64,000 nucleotides of DNA from Epithemia pelagica. Its lineage: Eukaryota; Bacillariophyta; Bacillariophyceae; Surirellales; Surirellaceae. Made by a program: the position numbers and the translations under genes. A model generated the notes under the pieces. It saw only the letters and a list, made by a program, of their open reading frames with translations, was not told where the DNA came from and searched no databases. Where the stretch lies: assembly GCA_946965045.2 (NCBI GenBank), contig OX337240.1:620001-684000 (forward strand), written 5' to 3'. Positions 20,928-32,000 of the stretch are shown here, piece by piece; the stretch's first letter is position 1; each line of letters starts with the position of its first letter.

Positions 20928-22018
20928 CGGACGCAGCAACCCCCACGTTTCCCTCTACCGCCTCTGATGCAGCCACGTATTATGGGTATCAAGAAGGCGT
21001 GGAAGGCTCGTCCATTGTGCATACGGGAGACACACCCAGTGTCGAACTGCCCTTTGGTGCCACAGTTAGCAACAGCAGCAGCAACAGTTTGAGTAGTCAT
21101 GCCATGACGGCCACCACGACCAGTACGACAACCTTTTTCATGACAGGCAGTAGCAGTAGTGGCAGCAGCTTTGGGGGTGGTGGCGGCGGTGTTCCTGGAT
21201 CACCCTTGCCGGCAGATCGCTTGGCTCGCAAACAACGGAATTTTCCACGACGAGGAGGCTTTTGTCATTCGGCCCTGCTCAAATCCGCCGTCATGGCCTG
21301 CATGTCCGAAGGCGATGCGACCAATCGCAACAACAATGGTGGTAGCAGTATCACGGCCAGTCCCGATACCAGTGCCGGTGGAGGAGGAGACTTGACGGCG
21401 GCCGATTTGTTGCAGTTGCAAATTCCCAGCAACAGTTTGAGTTCCTCCCCTCGCAAACGCATGCGACGATCCGATGGCGCCACGGTGATTCATCCTTCGG
21501 GAACTCCCCATGGAGGTGCATCAGCGGGAGGTGGAGGAGGATCCGAATTGTCCACAACGACCTCTACTGGTTCCTTGTGTACGACTCCTACCAAACCCAC
21601 CACCACCGCCGCCACCACGACGGCCAATATGATGATGACCACATCCTCGTCTCGAACGTCTCCGGCACCCTTGGTTGATGACGATGCCGTGATTGCCCGC
21701 GCAACGGATTTGTTGCAACGCTTGTGTGTCAAACCCTTGGATCATTCTGATGGAAGCAGTCGTCACTCGCGACGAACCATGAGTGGCAGTCGACATGGTG
21801 GAAGCAGCAGCACTAGCATTCACAACATGATGTTAATGAGCGGCACTGGCAGCAACAGCACGGGCAGTCCGAGCAACCACACTACTAACAATAATGGCCG
21901 AGATGCCGATTTTGAACGCAAGGCACCGGTCCGAAGAGTATCGCGAAGAACCTCGTATACCAGTCAAATATCCACGGGAACCGATTACGATGATTTGGAC
22001 GATGACGAATTTCATTAA
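20846..22018 (+). CDS. Low-complexity protein of unknown function, possibly nuclear
   Basis: The product is 390 residues from an ATG in the good context CTCCATGG. The first 27 residues are identical to those of the histidine kinase at 15387; after that nothing is shared. The body is rich in Ser, Thr, Gly and Asn. It has a short basic stretch SPRKRMRRSDG that could be a nuclear localisation signal, helical patches near DLTAADLLQLQ and DDAVIARATDLLQRL, Arg/Ser-rich sites near the C-terminus, and an acidic end DYDDLDDDEFH. No domain was recognised. The open frame without introns and the even codon use support a real gene. Confidence 0.7.
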   Translation: MDQPISAHHHSMNISTMESVNMAPPPVTDAATPTFPSTASDAATYYGYQEGVEGSSIVHTGDTPSVELPFGATVSNSSSNSLSSHAMTATTTSTTTFFMTGSSSSGSSFGGGGGGVPGSPLPADRLARKQRNFPRRGGFCHSALLKSAVMACMSEGDATNRNNNGGSSITASPDTSAGGGGDLTAADLLQLQIPSNSLSSSPRKRMRRSDGATVIHPSGTPHGGASAGGGGGSELSTTTSTGSLCTTPTKPTTTAATTTANMMMTTSSSRTSPAPLVDDDAVIARATDLLQRLCVKPLDHSDGSSRHSRRTMSGSRHGGSSSTSIHNMMLMSGTGSNSTGSPSNHTTNNNGRDADFERKAPVRRVSRRTSYTSQISTGTDYDDLDDDEFH

Positions 22019-22951
22019 CCGAGATCAAAACACAGGACAAGCCAAAACACGAAATGGCATTGAGGGAGAAACCAAACAAATTTACTCCGCGGTGGTAAAA
22101 ACACTGTACAAACCAAGGGACCAAGAAGAAGAAGAAGAAGAAGAAGAAGAAAGAGGAGGAGGCTCGAATCTGTGGTGACCACCGCCATTTGCAACCACCA
22201 ATTAGTTCCACCTTGTTGAACTACAAAACATGCTTGGTACACATTCATCATTGCTGCGACGCTCCATGTCTTGCCAAAGGAACCTCTACTTTTTGCATGC
22301 ACCTCGTTTTGTTGGATCCACCGCACTATAACGGGTTTGGGGAATATTGTGAATCTATCATCATCATCATCAACTTTCGATTATTTTTGCTTACATAAAA
22401 ATTCGTTCCTGAAACTTGTGAGGTGTAGGATTTTGTGAGAGCGTTTGAGGTTTTGTATGTGTCCAGAGTTTTGATTTGAAAGTTTGGATTGTATGTGCCC
22501 ACATGATTCTGATTGAAAGTTTGGATTGTATGTGGGCCACAAAAGAAGGCCTTACTATCCCATCGCACGCTACAGGTTTTCTGCTTGCTGTATTTTGTGA
22601 AAATCAAGAGTCCACCAGTTCAGGACGAACGATGATACAATGATGTGTCGATTTGGCGGAAAATGTATCCTGTAGATTGACACGATGCTTTACAATTTAC
22701 ACTGCGTGTTTTATCTTTTTTTGCGTCTTCTCGTTGGATCTAGAATTTATCTCTCACATTTCTCCATTGCCTTTCTCTAAATCACTTCTCCCTCTCTCGC
22801 TAGCTCTAGTGTGGCACTACGAGAGACTAAAGGTAGCCGTTATATCCCTATCCCTAAGCTCGTAACGAATTGATTCTTCGGACGACTTGGGACACGGCAC
22901 GTACACGGACACGGCCCATGCGCAACAGCGACTGCAATTGTGCACGATGAC
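22019..22951. other. Intergenic region with a dispersed repeat and GAA microsatellite
   Basis: A run of (GAA)n lies at about 22122-22151. A dispersed repeat at about 22425-22550 (with GTAGGATTTTGTGA and two copies of GAAAGTTTGGATTGTATGTG) resembles 58525-58625. No gene is supported. Confidence 0.6.
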
Positions 22952-22987
22952 TACAAGCTGAGTTCAGACAGAATGTTCCTGACGTAG
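22952..22987 (+). repeat. Left terminal inverted repeat of E1
   Basis: TACAAGCTGAGTTCAG followed by ACAGAA and TGTTCCTGACGTAG. The same end appears inverted at 51769-51804 (right end of E2). Confidence 0.85.
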
Positions 22988-23581
22988 CGCTCCAGTAGGA
23001 AATCTACGTAATCCGCGCGAGCCATCCCCTTAATATAGCCCTTCTATTTATGCCTCTACCGTTCTACCAAAAATTGACCATGGTGAACGGTCCTTTTGAC
23101 CGATCTCTTGCCAAATAGGAGACGGCTCCATGATCCCATGCTCTGAACCTCTTCTCCATTCATGGGTTGAGCATGGAGAACGATGTCGGCGCTGCATTCG
23201 TTTTGTAGGTGTCGTTTTATCTAGTTGAAGGTGGTCGCCGCGCGATTTACTACGGCGACTCACGGCAAAACTTGGTGCAACCAATGCACCTCTATTGTAG
23301 AATCGAATGATAGAAGATAGAACAAAGACTATGAACACTTGTAGCGTTGTTCACGTCAAAAATTGATATTCTTCTCGTTAGATATATGGAACTTAGACTA
23401 GAAGTTGCGTCGTTCACAACAAAGATTGATGTTCTTTTCTTTGTTGTGACTCACACAGCCGTACCTGAACGCAATGTATTGTACGGTAAACGTAACACAA
23501 CTATAGAATTAGATCGTATTCATAGAGAATGAAGATCCTACTCAAATGATAATCATAAAACGCTGCTACATTGTTCACTAT
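22988..23581. other. Non-coding subterminal region of E1
   Basis: No gene is supported. The stretch is nearly identical in inverted form in E2, except that E2 has a MITE inserted at the TA corresponding to 23307-23312 here. This copy serves as the empty site. Confidence 0.6.
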
Positions 23582-24139
23582 CTAGGCTTGTTGATGATTA
23601 AAGAAGAGATTTTGAAGCGGGTGCTTGAGCATCATCGCACCAAGCGAAATGTTGAAGCGATCCATATCCTTGCTGCCCATGTAGATTGTAACGACCTGGG
23701 GTTCCATGCAGGCTTTAGGGTTGATGGAGCAGCGTGTGTAGAGGCGGATGCGTCCCATGGGAGGTCCGTTCTTGCTCGTCTTTCCAGAGACCTGGTCCAG
23801 GTGCGACAGAGCAATGAACCCAACTGGAACAACCAACGCTGGTTCCTCATGCTCGCTTGTTGCATCCCGGTCAAAGACTGCAATCCGTAGGTAGTCGGTC
23901 GCAAGCTCCCGCTGCACAAGCAGATGGCCACGGTCGACGATGTTGTGGCCAGTGTCCTTGTTTCTCGACATGGGCCCGATGAGCGCGCAAACATCGCTGG
24001 CATAAAAGCACGACTTGAACGGGAGACCAGCACCACCCTCACGGCCATCCTCTTCGTTGAACTCGAACTTCGTCCTCATGTTGGTCATCTTGTTTCTTCT
24101 TCCTTGCCTCTTCCTGTCGTCTCTGTTTGATTGTTCCAT
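23582..24139 (-). CDS. Unknown 185-aa protein of the E1 transposon
   Basis: The start is taken at the Met of MEQSNRDD (24139). The in-frame ATG 15 bp upstream in this copy is a TTG in E2, so it is not conserved. The N-terminus is strongly basic (DRKRQGRRNK). The body mixes acidic and hydrophobic stretches with four Cys (SCFYASDVC, YTRCS, KACMEP) and ends in LFFNHQQA. No domain was recognised. The protein is almost unchanged in E2 (one N-terminal residue differs), which suggests selection or recent copying. It is transcribed away from the 279-aa gene across a gap of about 190 bp, likely a shared two-way promoter. Function unknown. Confidence 0.7.
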   Translation of the reverse strand: MEQSNRDDRKRQGRRNKMTNMRTKFEFNEEDGREGGAGLPFKSCFYASDVCALIGPMSRNKDTGHNIVDRGHLLVQRELATDYLRIAVFDRDATSEHEEPALVVPVGFIALSHLDQVSGKTSKNGPPMGRIRLYTRCSINPKACMEPQVVTIYMGSKDMDRFNISLGAMMLKHPLQNLFFNHQQA

Positions 24140-24325
24140 TGCACGGCGGGTCATTCGGAAGTTGCTTCATGCTGCAAGTTGATTTTGTGGCGCGCGCCGA
24201 TATTGTTCACGAATGAGCGCGGGGGGATTCCCTAGATGACACAAGAACGGAGAGCGGGCAACAATCAAACAAACAAACACAACAATCAAACGAACGAATC
24301 CCTATTGTGTTCTCACTTTCCAACG
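24140..24325. promoter_or_regulatory. Putative bidirectional promoter of the two small E1 genes
   Basis: A 186-bp gap separates divergent start codons and contains a GCGCGCGCC-type GC-rich core and a G-run. It is conserved in E2 at 49823-50008. The assignment rests on geometry. Confidence 0.45.
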
Positions 24326-25232
24326 ATGCGCCAGACGCGTAGTGCTACCAAACGAGCTGAGTCTGCGAAGAAGGAGCAGGAGGACTCCGCCGCAGCTCCC
24401 TCCACAACCGCATTTCCCTCCGACAAGGGAAACAAGGGAAACAAGGCAAACAAGAAAATGAAGACAAAGACGGCCGTGGACAACAAAACGTCGAAGAAGA
24501 AGAAGACGACGACGACGAAGTCTCCCGCTTCGACAAAGAAGCATGTGACCTTCAACCTTGAGGGTCCTTCGTCGTGGCACGAGCGCGCAAAACAGTGGCA
24601 ACTCACCATTGGGGATGAAGATGGTATCCCAGTGTTCTTCGTCAGCAACAAGGACGTCAAATGCGCTAACCTGTCGGATATCGCGGCAGAGCTCCTTGCG
24701 ATCGAGGCTGTCGGCAAAGAAGGTAAGTTTGATTGTTCATTGTTGGTTTTGAGTCTCCCTTTCTCACGACGCGCCCTCTGCTGCCACAGACACCAAACCC
24801 AACAGCAAGCCCAACAACAAGCCCGACAGCAAGCCCGAGAAGGAGATCAAGAAGGAGGACGACGTCGAGAACAAGACTCCAGAGTCTTATGTGACCCCGA
24901 AGAAAGTAACTTCTTCCCCGAAGGTGGCGTCTCGAGCTTTCGCACTGACCCCCTCCCAGAAGCATGCTTTCCAGCGTCGGATTGCTGAGGAACAGGTGAA
25001 GGAAAGTGGAGCGACAGACCCTCGCCAGACTTTGAATGAGTCGCTGGCATTGGGAGAAAACATCCCGTCGTCTCCTCCTTTGTTCTTTAGCAATCCTTCC
25101 CGTGCATACCGGACATCCATTGATTCGTATGCCGATGATGGATTTCTCGAGACCCAAGAAGACTTCATCGGTACGCAGCAAAACGGGCTTTTTGGTCCCG
25201 ATTACTTGGATCATGAGGACGAGGCGTACTAG
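24326..25232 (+). CDS. Unknown 279-aa basic protein of the E1 transposon, two exons
   Basis: Exons 24326-24722 and 24790-25232 join across a canonical 67-bp intron (GTAAGT...CCACAG), phase 1. An in-frame Met 30 codons upstream is possible. The first third is very rich in Lys, Ala, Ser and Thr (MRQTRSATKRAESAKKEQ, then TSKKKKTTTTKSP), like a linker-histone tail or nuclear localisation region. A more ordered block follows (VTFNLEGPSSWHERAKQW...FVSNKDVKCANLSDIAAELLA). The C-terminal half has Asn/Lys/Pro repeats and a Ser/Pro-rich acidic end. No known domain was identified. The gene is conserved in E2 with the same intron. A DNA- or chromatin-binding role would fit the base composition but is inference. 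Confidence 0.78.
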
Positions 25233-25740
25233 ATATCTACTGATGGACGTTTTAGGTATCCTTAATCACTAAATATGAATTGATTTGTCATCATGGTAGT
25301 GCTTCTACAGTCGTTCTTGTTGTGATTATCATCATTGTCGTCGTCCAAGTCCTCGTCATTGTCGTGGCTATCATTGTCGTCGTTGTATTGTAGTCGTCCT
25401 TGTTGTAGCTATCATCGCTCATCCCGTTTGTCCTCTTCATCATCATCGTCATCGTCGTTATCCAGCTTGCCAGTGTCGGTAGTTGGGTCCCGGTTTGCGG
25501 GCACGCCTCGTATGGATGTACGAGGGAGTTTGTGATTGGTCCCAGACGAGCTATGATTCTTATCTCATATTTTGCGTTTTCGACACAACACGACAATGTA
25601 CTAAAGTATAATATGAAGGAATAAACTAGTAAATCTTAATGTCATACTGCAACTCAACGTACCATGGTATTCTTTTTCAACAATAACACACTTTCACCAC
25701 GAGGAAAGATCTAAGTTTGATCGGCTTCTTTGCTCGCGAT
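25233..25740. other. Non-coding stretch between convergent E1 genes
   Basis: The stretch holds a GTC/GTT/ATC-rich microsatellite at about 25315-25465 that differs in length in E2. Both neighbouring genes end here. No gene is supported. Confidence 0.6.
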
Positions 25741-28647
25741 CTAAATACCAGGTTTTTTTGTAGCCAGAAGCACTCTACAATAATCACCCTGGACGGCAAC
25801 GCGATGGCCATCGAGCGTAAGGTTAACCCGAATGATCCCACTTGGGCGATCACCAGGAATGTCCTTTTGATGGAAGTAGCACTCTGAAAGCCTTTGTCCA
25901 GAAGGTAGATTGTAGCTGTTCTTTGGCATGGGATCGTGGATGGTCCCATCTTTTCCTTGGTACACGTAAAAATGTGCACGTGGATTTCCCAGCTCTCCAG
26001 TCTTAAAGCCACCAGCATGGACAGTATCTCCTCGAACGAGGAGAAACTTGCCGTACGGGATTTGTACCACGTTACCCAACTCATGCGTATAGTTCTCGTG
26101 CTTCTCAGCACGGTAGCTCCACAATTCAATGGACATACCCTCCTCCGTCAGGGGCATAAAAACAATGAAGGGGATGCGTTCCCGGAGTGGCAGATCTGAG
26201 AACGATCGCCGAGTCATCCTTTTGCTTTTTTGTTGCTTCCCGGATGGCGTTTTTGGACTCTCGGACATGTTTCCTGTTACGGCCGGGAACAAGAAGTCGA
26301 TGTGAGGTTCTTGCACTTCTTCCCGAGTGGATTTCATAAGCGAAAGGTGAATGCTCATTTGGTCTGCAAATGATTCATCTTTTGCGTACTTCATTCCATG
26401 GAGAGCTGAGGCAAGAAACTGCTTGAAATCTGTCGTGACTTTTTGGACATGTTCTGGGTCGCAGTCGTTGAAGTACCGAGTGTTGGCCACCATGCCCTCA
26501 TGTTCCATCATCGCCATCAACAAATTTGGGGTGTAGTCTTGAACAGATTTGAAAAAGGTGCCCTTTCCTTTACTGTTCAGGTGTTTGCCTTTCCACACTT
26601 GCTCCAGCAACTGGAGGAGGTCTGGCGGCGTTGTAAAAAAACAGCCTCGATAGATTTTGTTTTCACTATCGTATAGCGATTTGAAATACTTCTTGCGCAA
26701 TTCTCTATTTTGCAACATCTGTTGCTTTTGCCATTCACCCTCCTGCATTAACTCGTCGATCGCATTCATCTCTGGAGCAAAAGAATTGTCATCCGACATC
26801 TCCTGATCAAAAGAATTGTCATCCGTGGTGTCACTTTCTGAAAATTCTGGCAAGGCAATTACTCGTACTAACATTCCAGAAAGGGAGCGATTGGGTCGAG
26901 TGGCGGGTTGAGCTTGTGCTGCAGGTGGGACGGGATTGCTCGGACGCTCCGGTGAACCTACGACCGGCTGGGTCGTGCGTTGTTGTTGCTGCGATAAAGG
27001 CAGAGCCCCCTGGTAACCTCCTCCATAATGGGGTTGATTATAGGACGGGGGATGCCCATGGTAATGCGGCTGAGGATGATGCGGCGGCGGAGGATGATGC
27101 GGCGGAGGATGATACGAAGGAGGATGATGATGATACGAAGGAGGATGATGATGATGATGCGGCGGAGGATGATACGAAGGAGGATGATGACGATGCGGTG
27201 GATCATAATATGGCGGAGGATGATGACGATGCGGTGGATCATAATATGGCGGAGGATGAGGATGATGCGGTGGATCATAATACGGCGGAGGATGAGGATG
27301 ATACGGCGGAGGATGATGTGGTGGCAGCTGAGGGGGCGAATTGTAGTGCCCAGAAACGTCTTGCGGAGGAGGCGGAGAAGGAAGAGCAGGAGGACGAGCA
27401 ACAGCAGCAACTGGGCGGAAAACAGTAGTAGAAGAGGTAGCAAAAGCCTTCTTTGTTTTTTTCCCGTCGTCTTCATTTTCATCACTGGGTCGACCGCGTT
27501 TCTTTCCCTCGTCTTCGTCGTCGTCACCTTTCGTCGACGGTCGGATAACCTGTTCGGAGGACGTTGGCGATTCGTCCGAAAGGTTATAAAACAAAGACAG
27601 CTCGTCGCCCTTTTCGATCGGCTTGATTGCCTTGACTAGAAGATTCGGCATGATTCTCACGTTGTAATGATCATCCGATTCATCCGGTGGATTGTCTGTA
27701 CCGTACCGATGGTGTAGGTGGTCGTTGATTAAGTGCAGCCCCATGCCGAAGTGATCGTCGTTGTCTGCTTGAAGCCTTCGATTGTCACGTCCGAACTGAA
27801 TCGCGTACTCGTTGGGTACAACTGTCCGAGACGTGACGTCGTTTCCCGTGTACGCACCAATCACTTCACCATCTTTGATTGTCCGAACTGCAAAAACGCC
27901 AAACCCGGCGCCTGGGAGTTTTGACTCCTTCACCTCAAACAGAAGCACTTTTCCAAGGTAGATCTTGACTACCGGATTGTTCGCAAATGTGTAACCGACA
28001 TGCTTGCCGATCGGGAAGGTATGTTTTCTGTTCTTCTTGACAGGGAGACCCATTCCACTCGAAAGTGGCACAATCTTCCCCTTTTGCAAGCCAGAACCGG
28101 GCTTCCGAATTGGAGCTTCTTGGACCGAAAAAGTGGCCGAAATCTTCCGTGAGACATACTCTCCCATAGCACAGGCAAGTACAGCACTGTCTTTGATCTT
28201 GGAGAGCGTCTTGAGGCCTTCGGTGAAAGTCCTGATTGGATCCCGTCCAGAACGAGAAGGGAGTTTCTCCACTTCCTCGATGCCTTTCTTGTAGTCCGCT
28301 GTGCGCGTATCGATGAGGAGCTGCCGCATTTGAGTTTCCGAATACTGTTTGCTGTGGTCCTTCTCTGGATGGCCACGCCGAACATCTGCAAGCTTTTTAT
28401 CCTTCACTTCGGCAAAGTCTTGATCCGAAAGAAACCGATGGTGCTTTGTTGTTGTCGCTTCGTCTGTTGCTGCTGCTTCGGGTGCTGCGGCTGCTGCTGC
28501 TTCGGGCGCCGCTGCTGCTTTGGCTGACTGCTCTTCCGCTGCATCTATTGCAAGTATAAGAGCGTCAAGATTTCCTTTGTCACTCATGCTGTCTCGTTTT
28601 TGAGCGCCTGCTTTTGAATACTGTTTCTTAGGGCTTGGTTTCCCCAT
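25741..28647 (-). CDS. SET domain - 2OG-Fe(II) dioxygenase-like fusion protein (E1 cargo)
   Basis: Start at the Met in the strong context ACCATGGGG (28647), giving 968 residues; a Met 18 codons upstream in a GTTTCGTGTTTC-repeat leader is less likely. After an Ala-rich, Lys/Glu-rich N-terminus, a SET lysine-methyltransferase domain spans about 232-355: LPGAGFGVFAVRTIKDGEVIGAYTG, the INDHLHH block at the place of the NHS motif, and GDELSLFYN. An AT-hook-like KKRGRPSDE follows near 381, then a long Pro/His/Tyr linker. The C-terminal 200 residues look like a 2OG-Fe(II) double-stranded beta-helix: HxD in EPHIDF (His782, Asp784), distal His877 in GDTVHAGG and Arg890 in NPRAHFYVY. It would act on chromatin in the nucleus. 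Substrates are unknown. The metal ligands are conserved in E2 although the domain has diverged. Confidence 0.85.
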   Translation of the reverse strand: MGKPSPKKQYSKAGAQKRDSMSDKGNLDALILAIDAAEEQSAKAAAAPEAAAAAAPEAAATDEATTTKHHRFLSDQDFAEVKDKKLADVRRGHPEKDHSKQYSETQMRQLLIDTRTADYKKGIEEVEKLPSRSGRDPIRTFTEGLKTLSKIKDSAVLACAMGEYVSRKISATFSVQEAPIRKPGSGLQKGKIVPLSSGMGLPVKKNRKHTFPIGKHVGYTFANNPVVKIYLGKVLLFEVKESKLPGAGFGVFAVRTIKDGEVIGAYTGNDVTSRTVVPNEYAIQFGRDNRRLQADNDDHFGMGLHLINDHLHHRYGTDNPPDESDDHYNVRIMPNLLVKAIKPIEKGDELSLFYNLSDESPTSSEQVIRPSTKGDDDEDEGKKRGRPSDENEDDGKKTKKAFATSSTTVFRPVAAVARPPALPSPPPPQDVSGHYNSPPQLPPHHPPPYHPHPPPYYDPPHHPHPPPYYDPPHRHHPPPYYDPPHRHHPPSYHPPPHHHHHPPSYHHHPPSYHPPPHHPPPPHHPQPHYHGHPPSYNQPHYGGGYQGALPLSQQQQRTTQPVVGSPERPSNPVPPAAQAQPATRPNRSLSGMLVRVIALPEFSESDTTDDNSFDQEMSDDNSFAPEMNAIDELMQEGEWQKQQMLQNRELRKKYFKSLYDSENKIYRGCFFTTPPDLLQLLEQVWKGKHLNSKGKGTFFKSVQDYTPNLLMAMMEHEGMVANTRYFNDCDPEHVQKVTTDFKQFLASALHGMKYAKDESFADQMSIHLSLMKSTREEVQEPHIDFLFPAVTGNMSESPKTPSGKQQKSKRMTRRSFSDLPLRERIPFIVFMPLTEEGMSIELWSYRAEKHENYTHELGNVVQIPYGKFLLVRGDTVHAGGFKTGELGNPRAHFYVYQGKDGTIHDPMPKNSYNLPSGQRLSECYFHQKDIPGDRPSGIIRVNLTLDGHRVAVQGDYCRVLLATKKPGI

Positions 28648-29059
28648 GGTCGAAACGCAAAAACTCGAAACACGAAACACAAGAAACACGAAACGCAGCA
28701 TTCTCCTCAGCCCTCAGCTCACATTCCAAAAAAAAAATCTTGAGCTCACATACTAAAAAACGGTGAAGTTTTGGTATGTGGGCTGAGTTACTTAAGGATT
28801 TGCGTGCCAGTTTTGCGATGCGTGCGCGTTTTCGGAGAGGGAGGCGTGTTTCGCGCGAGGTCTGCTCCGAAAATCGTCCATTTTCTCGCTCTCTCACATT
28901 TTCGAGGTACTTACAAACTGATAATCCAACACGCAACACGAGCACGCAACACGGAAGTGATCATTGATACCAATAACTGACAAGAAATACATTCAATAAA
29001 ATGGATTGCTGTTATAAATAGTTAAGTTACATGCATTTTGATGATAAATGGAGATTAGA
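28648..29059. promoter_or_regulatory. Spacer between transposase and SET-dioxygenase genes in E1
   Basis: This 412-bp gap must hold the 3' end of the transposase mRNA and the promoter of the SET gene. It contains a GTTTCGTGTTTC-type simple repeat next to the start codon and an imperfect hairpin formed by CTCACATAC and GTATGTGGG arms around 28745-28790. The gap is conserved in E2. Confidence 0.45.
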
Positions 29060-32000
29060 TCAGGTTTCTACTGCACCAGATCCTTGCGTTTCTCTCCAGA
29101 GACGTGAGATGAAGCCATGATCTTGGTCGAAGGCGGATCGGTGACACTTGATTGCTTTTGACATCTTTTCAATTTCGGCATACGAGAGGCCCGCAGCTGC
29201 ATAGTCTCTGTTGTTGGAATTTTGATCGTATAACAAGTACGCGAGCATATAGCGACGTGCCTTTGCTGACATTTTCCGCATGATTTCGGGTGTTGTTTTC
29301 TTCAGGCTCGCTGTCAAACATCGTAAAAAGGCAGCTTTGTCTTTCTTCTCATTCAGTGAGAAAGCACAAAAGACTTTTTTTGAGTAACCCCAGCCATACT
29401 CGATCCCCTCACCGGCCATTTCACAGTGATACTTGGTCGATACGAGAATCTCGATCCTGCAACGATGTCGTTCAGACAAGTCTTCCGCCAGCTTCTCCAT
29501 TGCAGATTTTTTGTTCTTGAAATCGGAGCATTTGCTCATCAGATGAACCATAGAGTACTTTTTGTAGTCCGCCTGATAGGCTTCTTTCACAGTCTTCTTA
29601 TCCGCTTCCAACCATGCATCTCTGGTTGTCTTGACGTACTTGATCATGTTGTTAGGGTCTATCCACCCCCGCTCCCATAACACTTGAAAGAGCCCTTTTG
29701 CAGCATTCATCCAGCCTTCCTCGATCACATCATCTTCAATCACCGTTGCAATGTTGGAGCGTTTACAAAGGTCCTGTAGTTCACCAGCATTTTTCGATTG
29801 AAATGAACGTTGCATTCCAGGTCCCATGACCCGGACAAGTTTTGCCATGAGCTCCTTCTTTGTGAGGTTGCGCTTTTTCTTTCTACCAGTTCGGTGTGTA
29901 TTCTTCGATGCGACACGCTGCGCGTCATTGAGACGATGGCCTTTTTTAGCAACTGGACCACGATCGTTCTCCTGATAGACGAGGTGTTGTACGTCACCAA
30001 CTCGTAGTTTGTCGTCATGGTTGTACGGGCCAAGGCAAGCTTGATCAATAATTTGTGTGTCCCGCATGCTGGGAACAGCTCCTCCCCAGTCGTTATTCAT
30101 GTTCAGAGCATTTAACCCATCGGATTGTTGTTTTCCATGACCACTGCTTTGGTCGAACAAAAAGACAAAGTCATGGGCAGGGAACATGACCACGAGGCAA
30201 TCGACAATATCCTCCAACTGCAAGGCCATGTATTCATAATTCCAATATCCCTCTTTATCTGCTCCGTATTCAAAAAAGCGAGTGAACGGTTGGGCATTGG
30301 TAATTGGAGTCTTGGCAGTGTGACCATTGAGGTTCACTGCAGCCTCGGTAGAGACGTATTTGTTGTGTGTCGCATGTAGACGGAGTTCATTAATCCGAAA
30401 TAGACTCGCAGCAAGCAACGGGTTTCCGTTCATAAGGAAGCCCCATGATCGGCTTACAAAAGCGCTGATCATCATCCCATGTCCATCATCCTTTGGCAGC
30501 ATTTTAGTTGCGCCATCTTTAGTGTACCATGCCTTAGACGAGAAGGAAAACTGCTTGTAGATCGATTCGTCCTGGCCGATGAGGATGACAGGTTTGCGGT
30601 CGGAGGGAAACCTGTGTGACAAGTTTCCATTGTGAATTGTGTTTTCTGGTTTGATGTACCGTTCAAATTCGCTTGGGAAGGCATCAACATGGTACTCCCG
30701 CATCTGCTTGCCTGTTGTTACATCAGTGTACTCAAATACAAAGCTGTTTGGCAAGAGCTTCTCCTTGCCCGCATTCCCTTCGTTTTCAAGTTTGATTGCA
30801 TCCTCGGTAGGGAGCTGCACCCACCGATACGACAGCTCTTCCCACTTAAAGTACTTCTTGACAAAAGCAGCTCTGTGGGCAACATTCTCAGCATTTTCGT
30901 GTCGATCAGTGAAGTATTTTTTCGTGTGTTCCTTGAACACGAACCCTGCAGCAGCAATACATCGCCACGCTGTGCTTTGCGAAATGGTGGAAAGCTTCAT
31001 CGATGCCAAGAAGGCCTCGTACGATACTGGCGTTGCATTCGTATCCATGCACTCTTGTACGATCATGGTATGCATATCCGGAAGCAATGTTGTCCTCAGG
31101 TACATTAGAGCAGACTCTGTTGTAAGAGTGCTCAGGTTTTCCTTTGCCCAGCATTCAAACTTTACCTTTGCTTCAGGTATGTGAACGAATAAGACGGGCG
31201 ATGGCTCTTTCCCAATATGAACGTGGTAGTTGGGATGAGGGAAACTGTCGTTTTCCCGAAAGTACCTGTGAAAACGAGCAATGGTCTTGGGATGTTTTTT
31301 TACTTTTTCACCATAAATCTGTTCCATTTTGCTAATGGCTTCGCTTATGCAGTTCAGCCATGTACGACCGTGTGGCATATCAAGCAACGCTATCTTATAA
31401 GAAAGTTGTAAATACGTTGCCTTGAGCAGTACCCTCTGTTGCTGTTCCTGGTTGAGGGGGAAGATGTCTCCCTTGTTAACCACATTCGGAAGTGCCTCCA
31501 CGTTGGAAATGGCCCTTTCAAGGGTTTCTATCCATCGCTCAAGATTTCGTTTTGACAATCCTGGAGAATCGCATTTGCCGGCAAAGAGCCTACGGTTCCT
31601 TGGCTCATCAAAACAGGCGCTTTCCATTTGTTGCGATAGACCTTGGATCATCTCACTCTCGAAAACTGAAAAACCAATCGGCAAACTCTGTGGATGGTCA
31701 TGGCCGATTTCGTCTGTGGCCAATTCAGGATGTTGGATTGCTCCAACAAGCACCTGATTTGTGTTGTCGTGAGGTGGTGACGTTTGCATTTCGGTAGGGC
31801 TGTCTCCAATTTGTGGCGGTTGACCATGTTGCTGCGTTGCAGTGCTCTTGATTGCTGGTGGAGTTGAAGTGTTTCTTGCTTGCTTGGATGTATTTAGCGT
31901 GCCTTCACGCAACCCTGGTGACTCTTCGTTCCTTCGCTTCGTTGGCTTCGCTCGTCCCGACCGCCGAATCGTGTTTGTTTCTGCAGCCTCCAGCCATTCT

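Noticed and set aside
27028-27639. 203-codon plus-strand frame over the SET-dioxygenase gene, rich in Arg and Met
   Set aside because: It is the complement of the Pro/His-rich linker (GAT/CAT-rich repeats). The equivalent region of E2 does not keep it.
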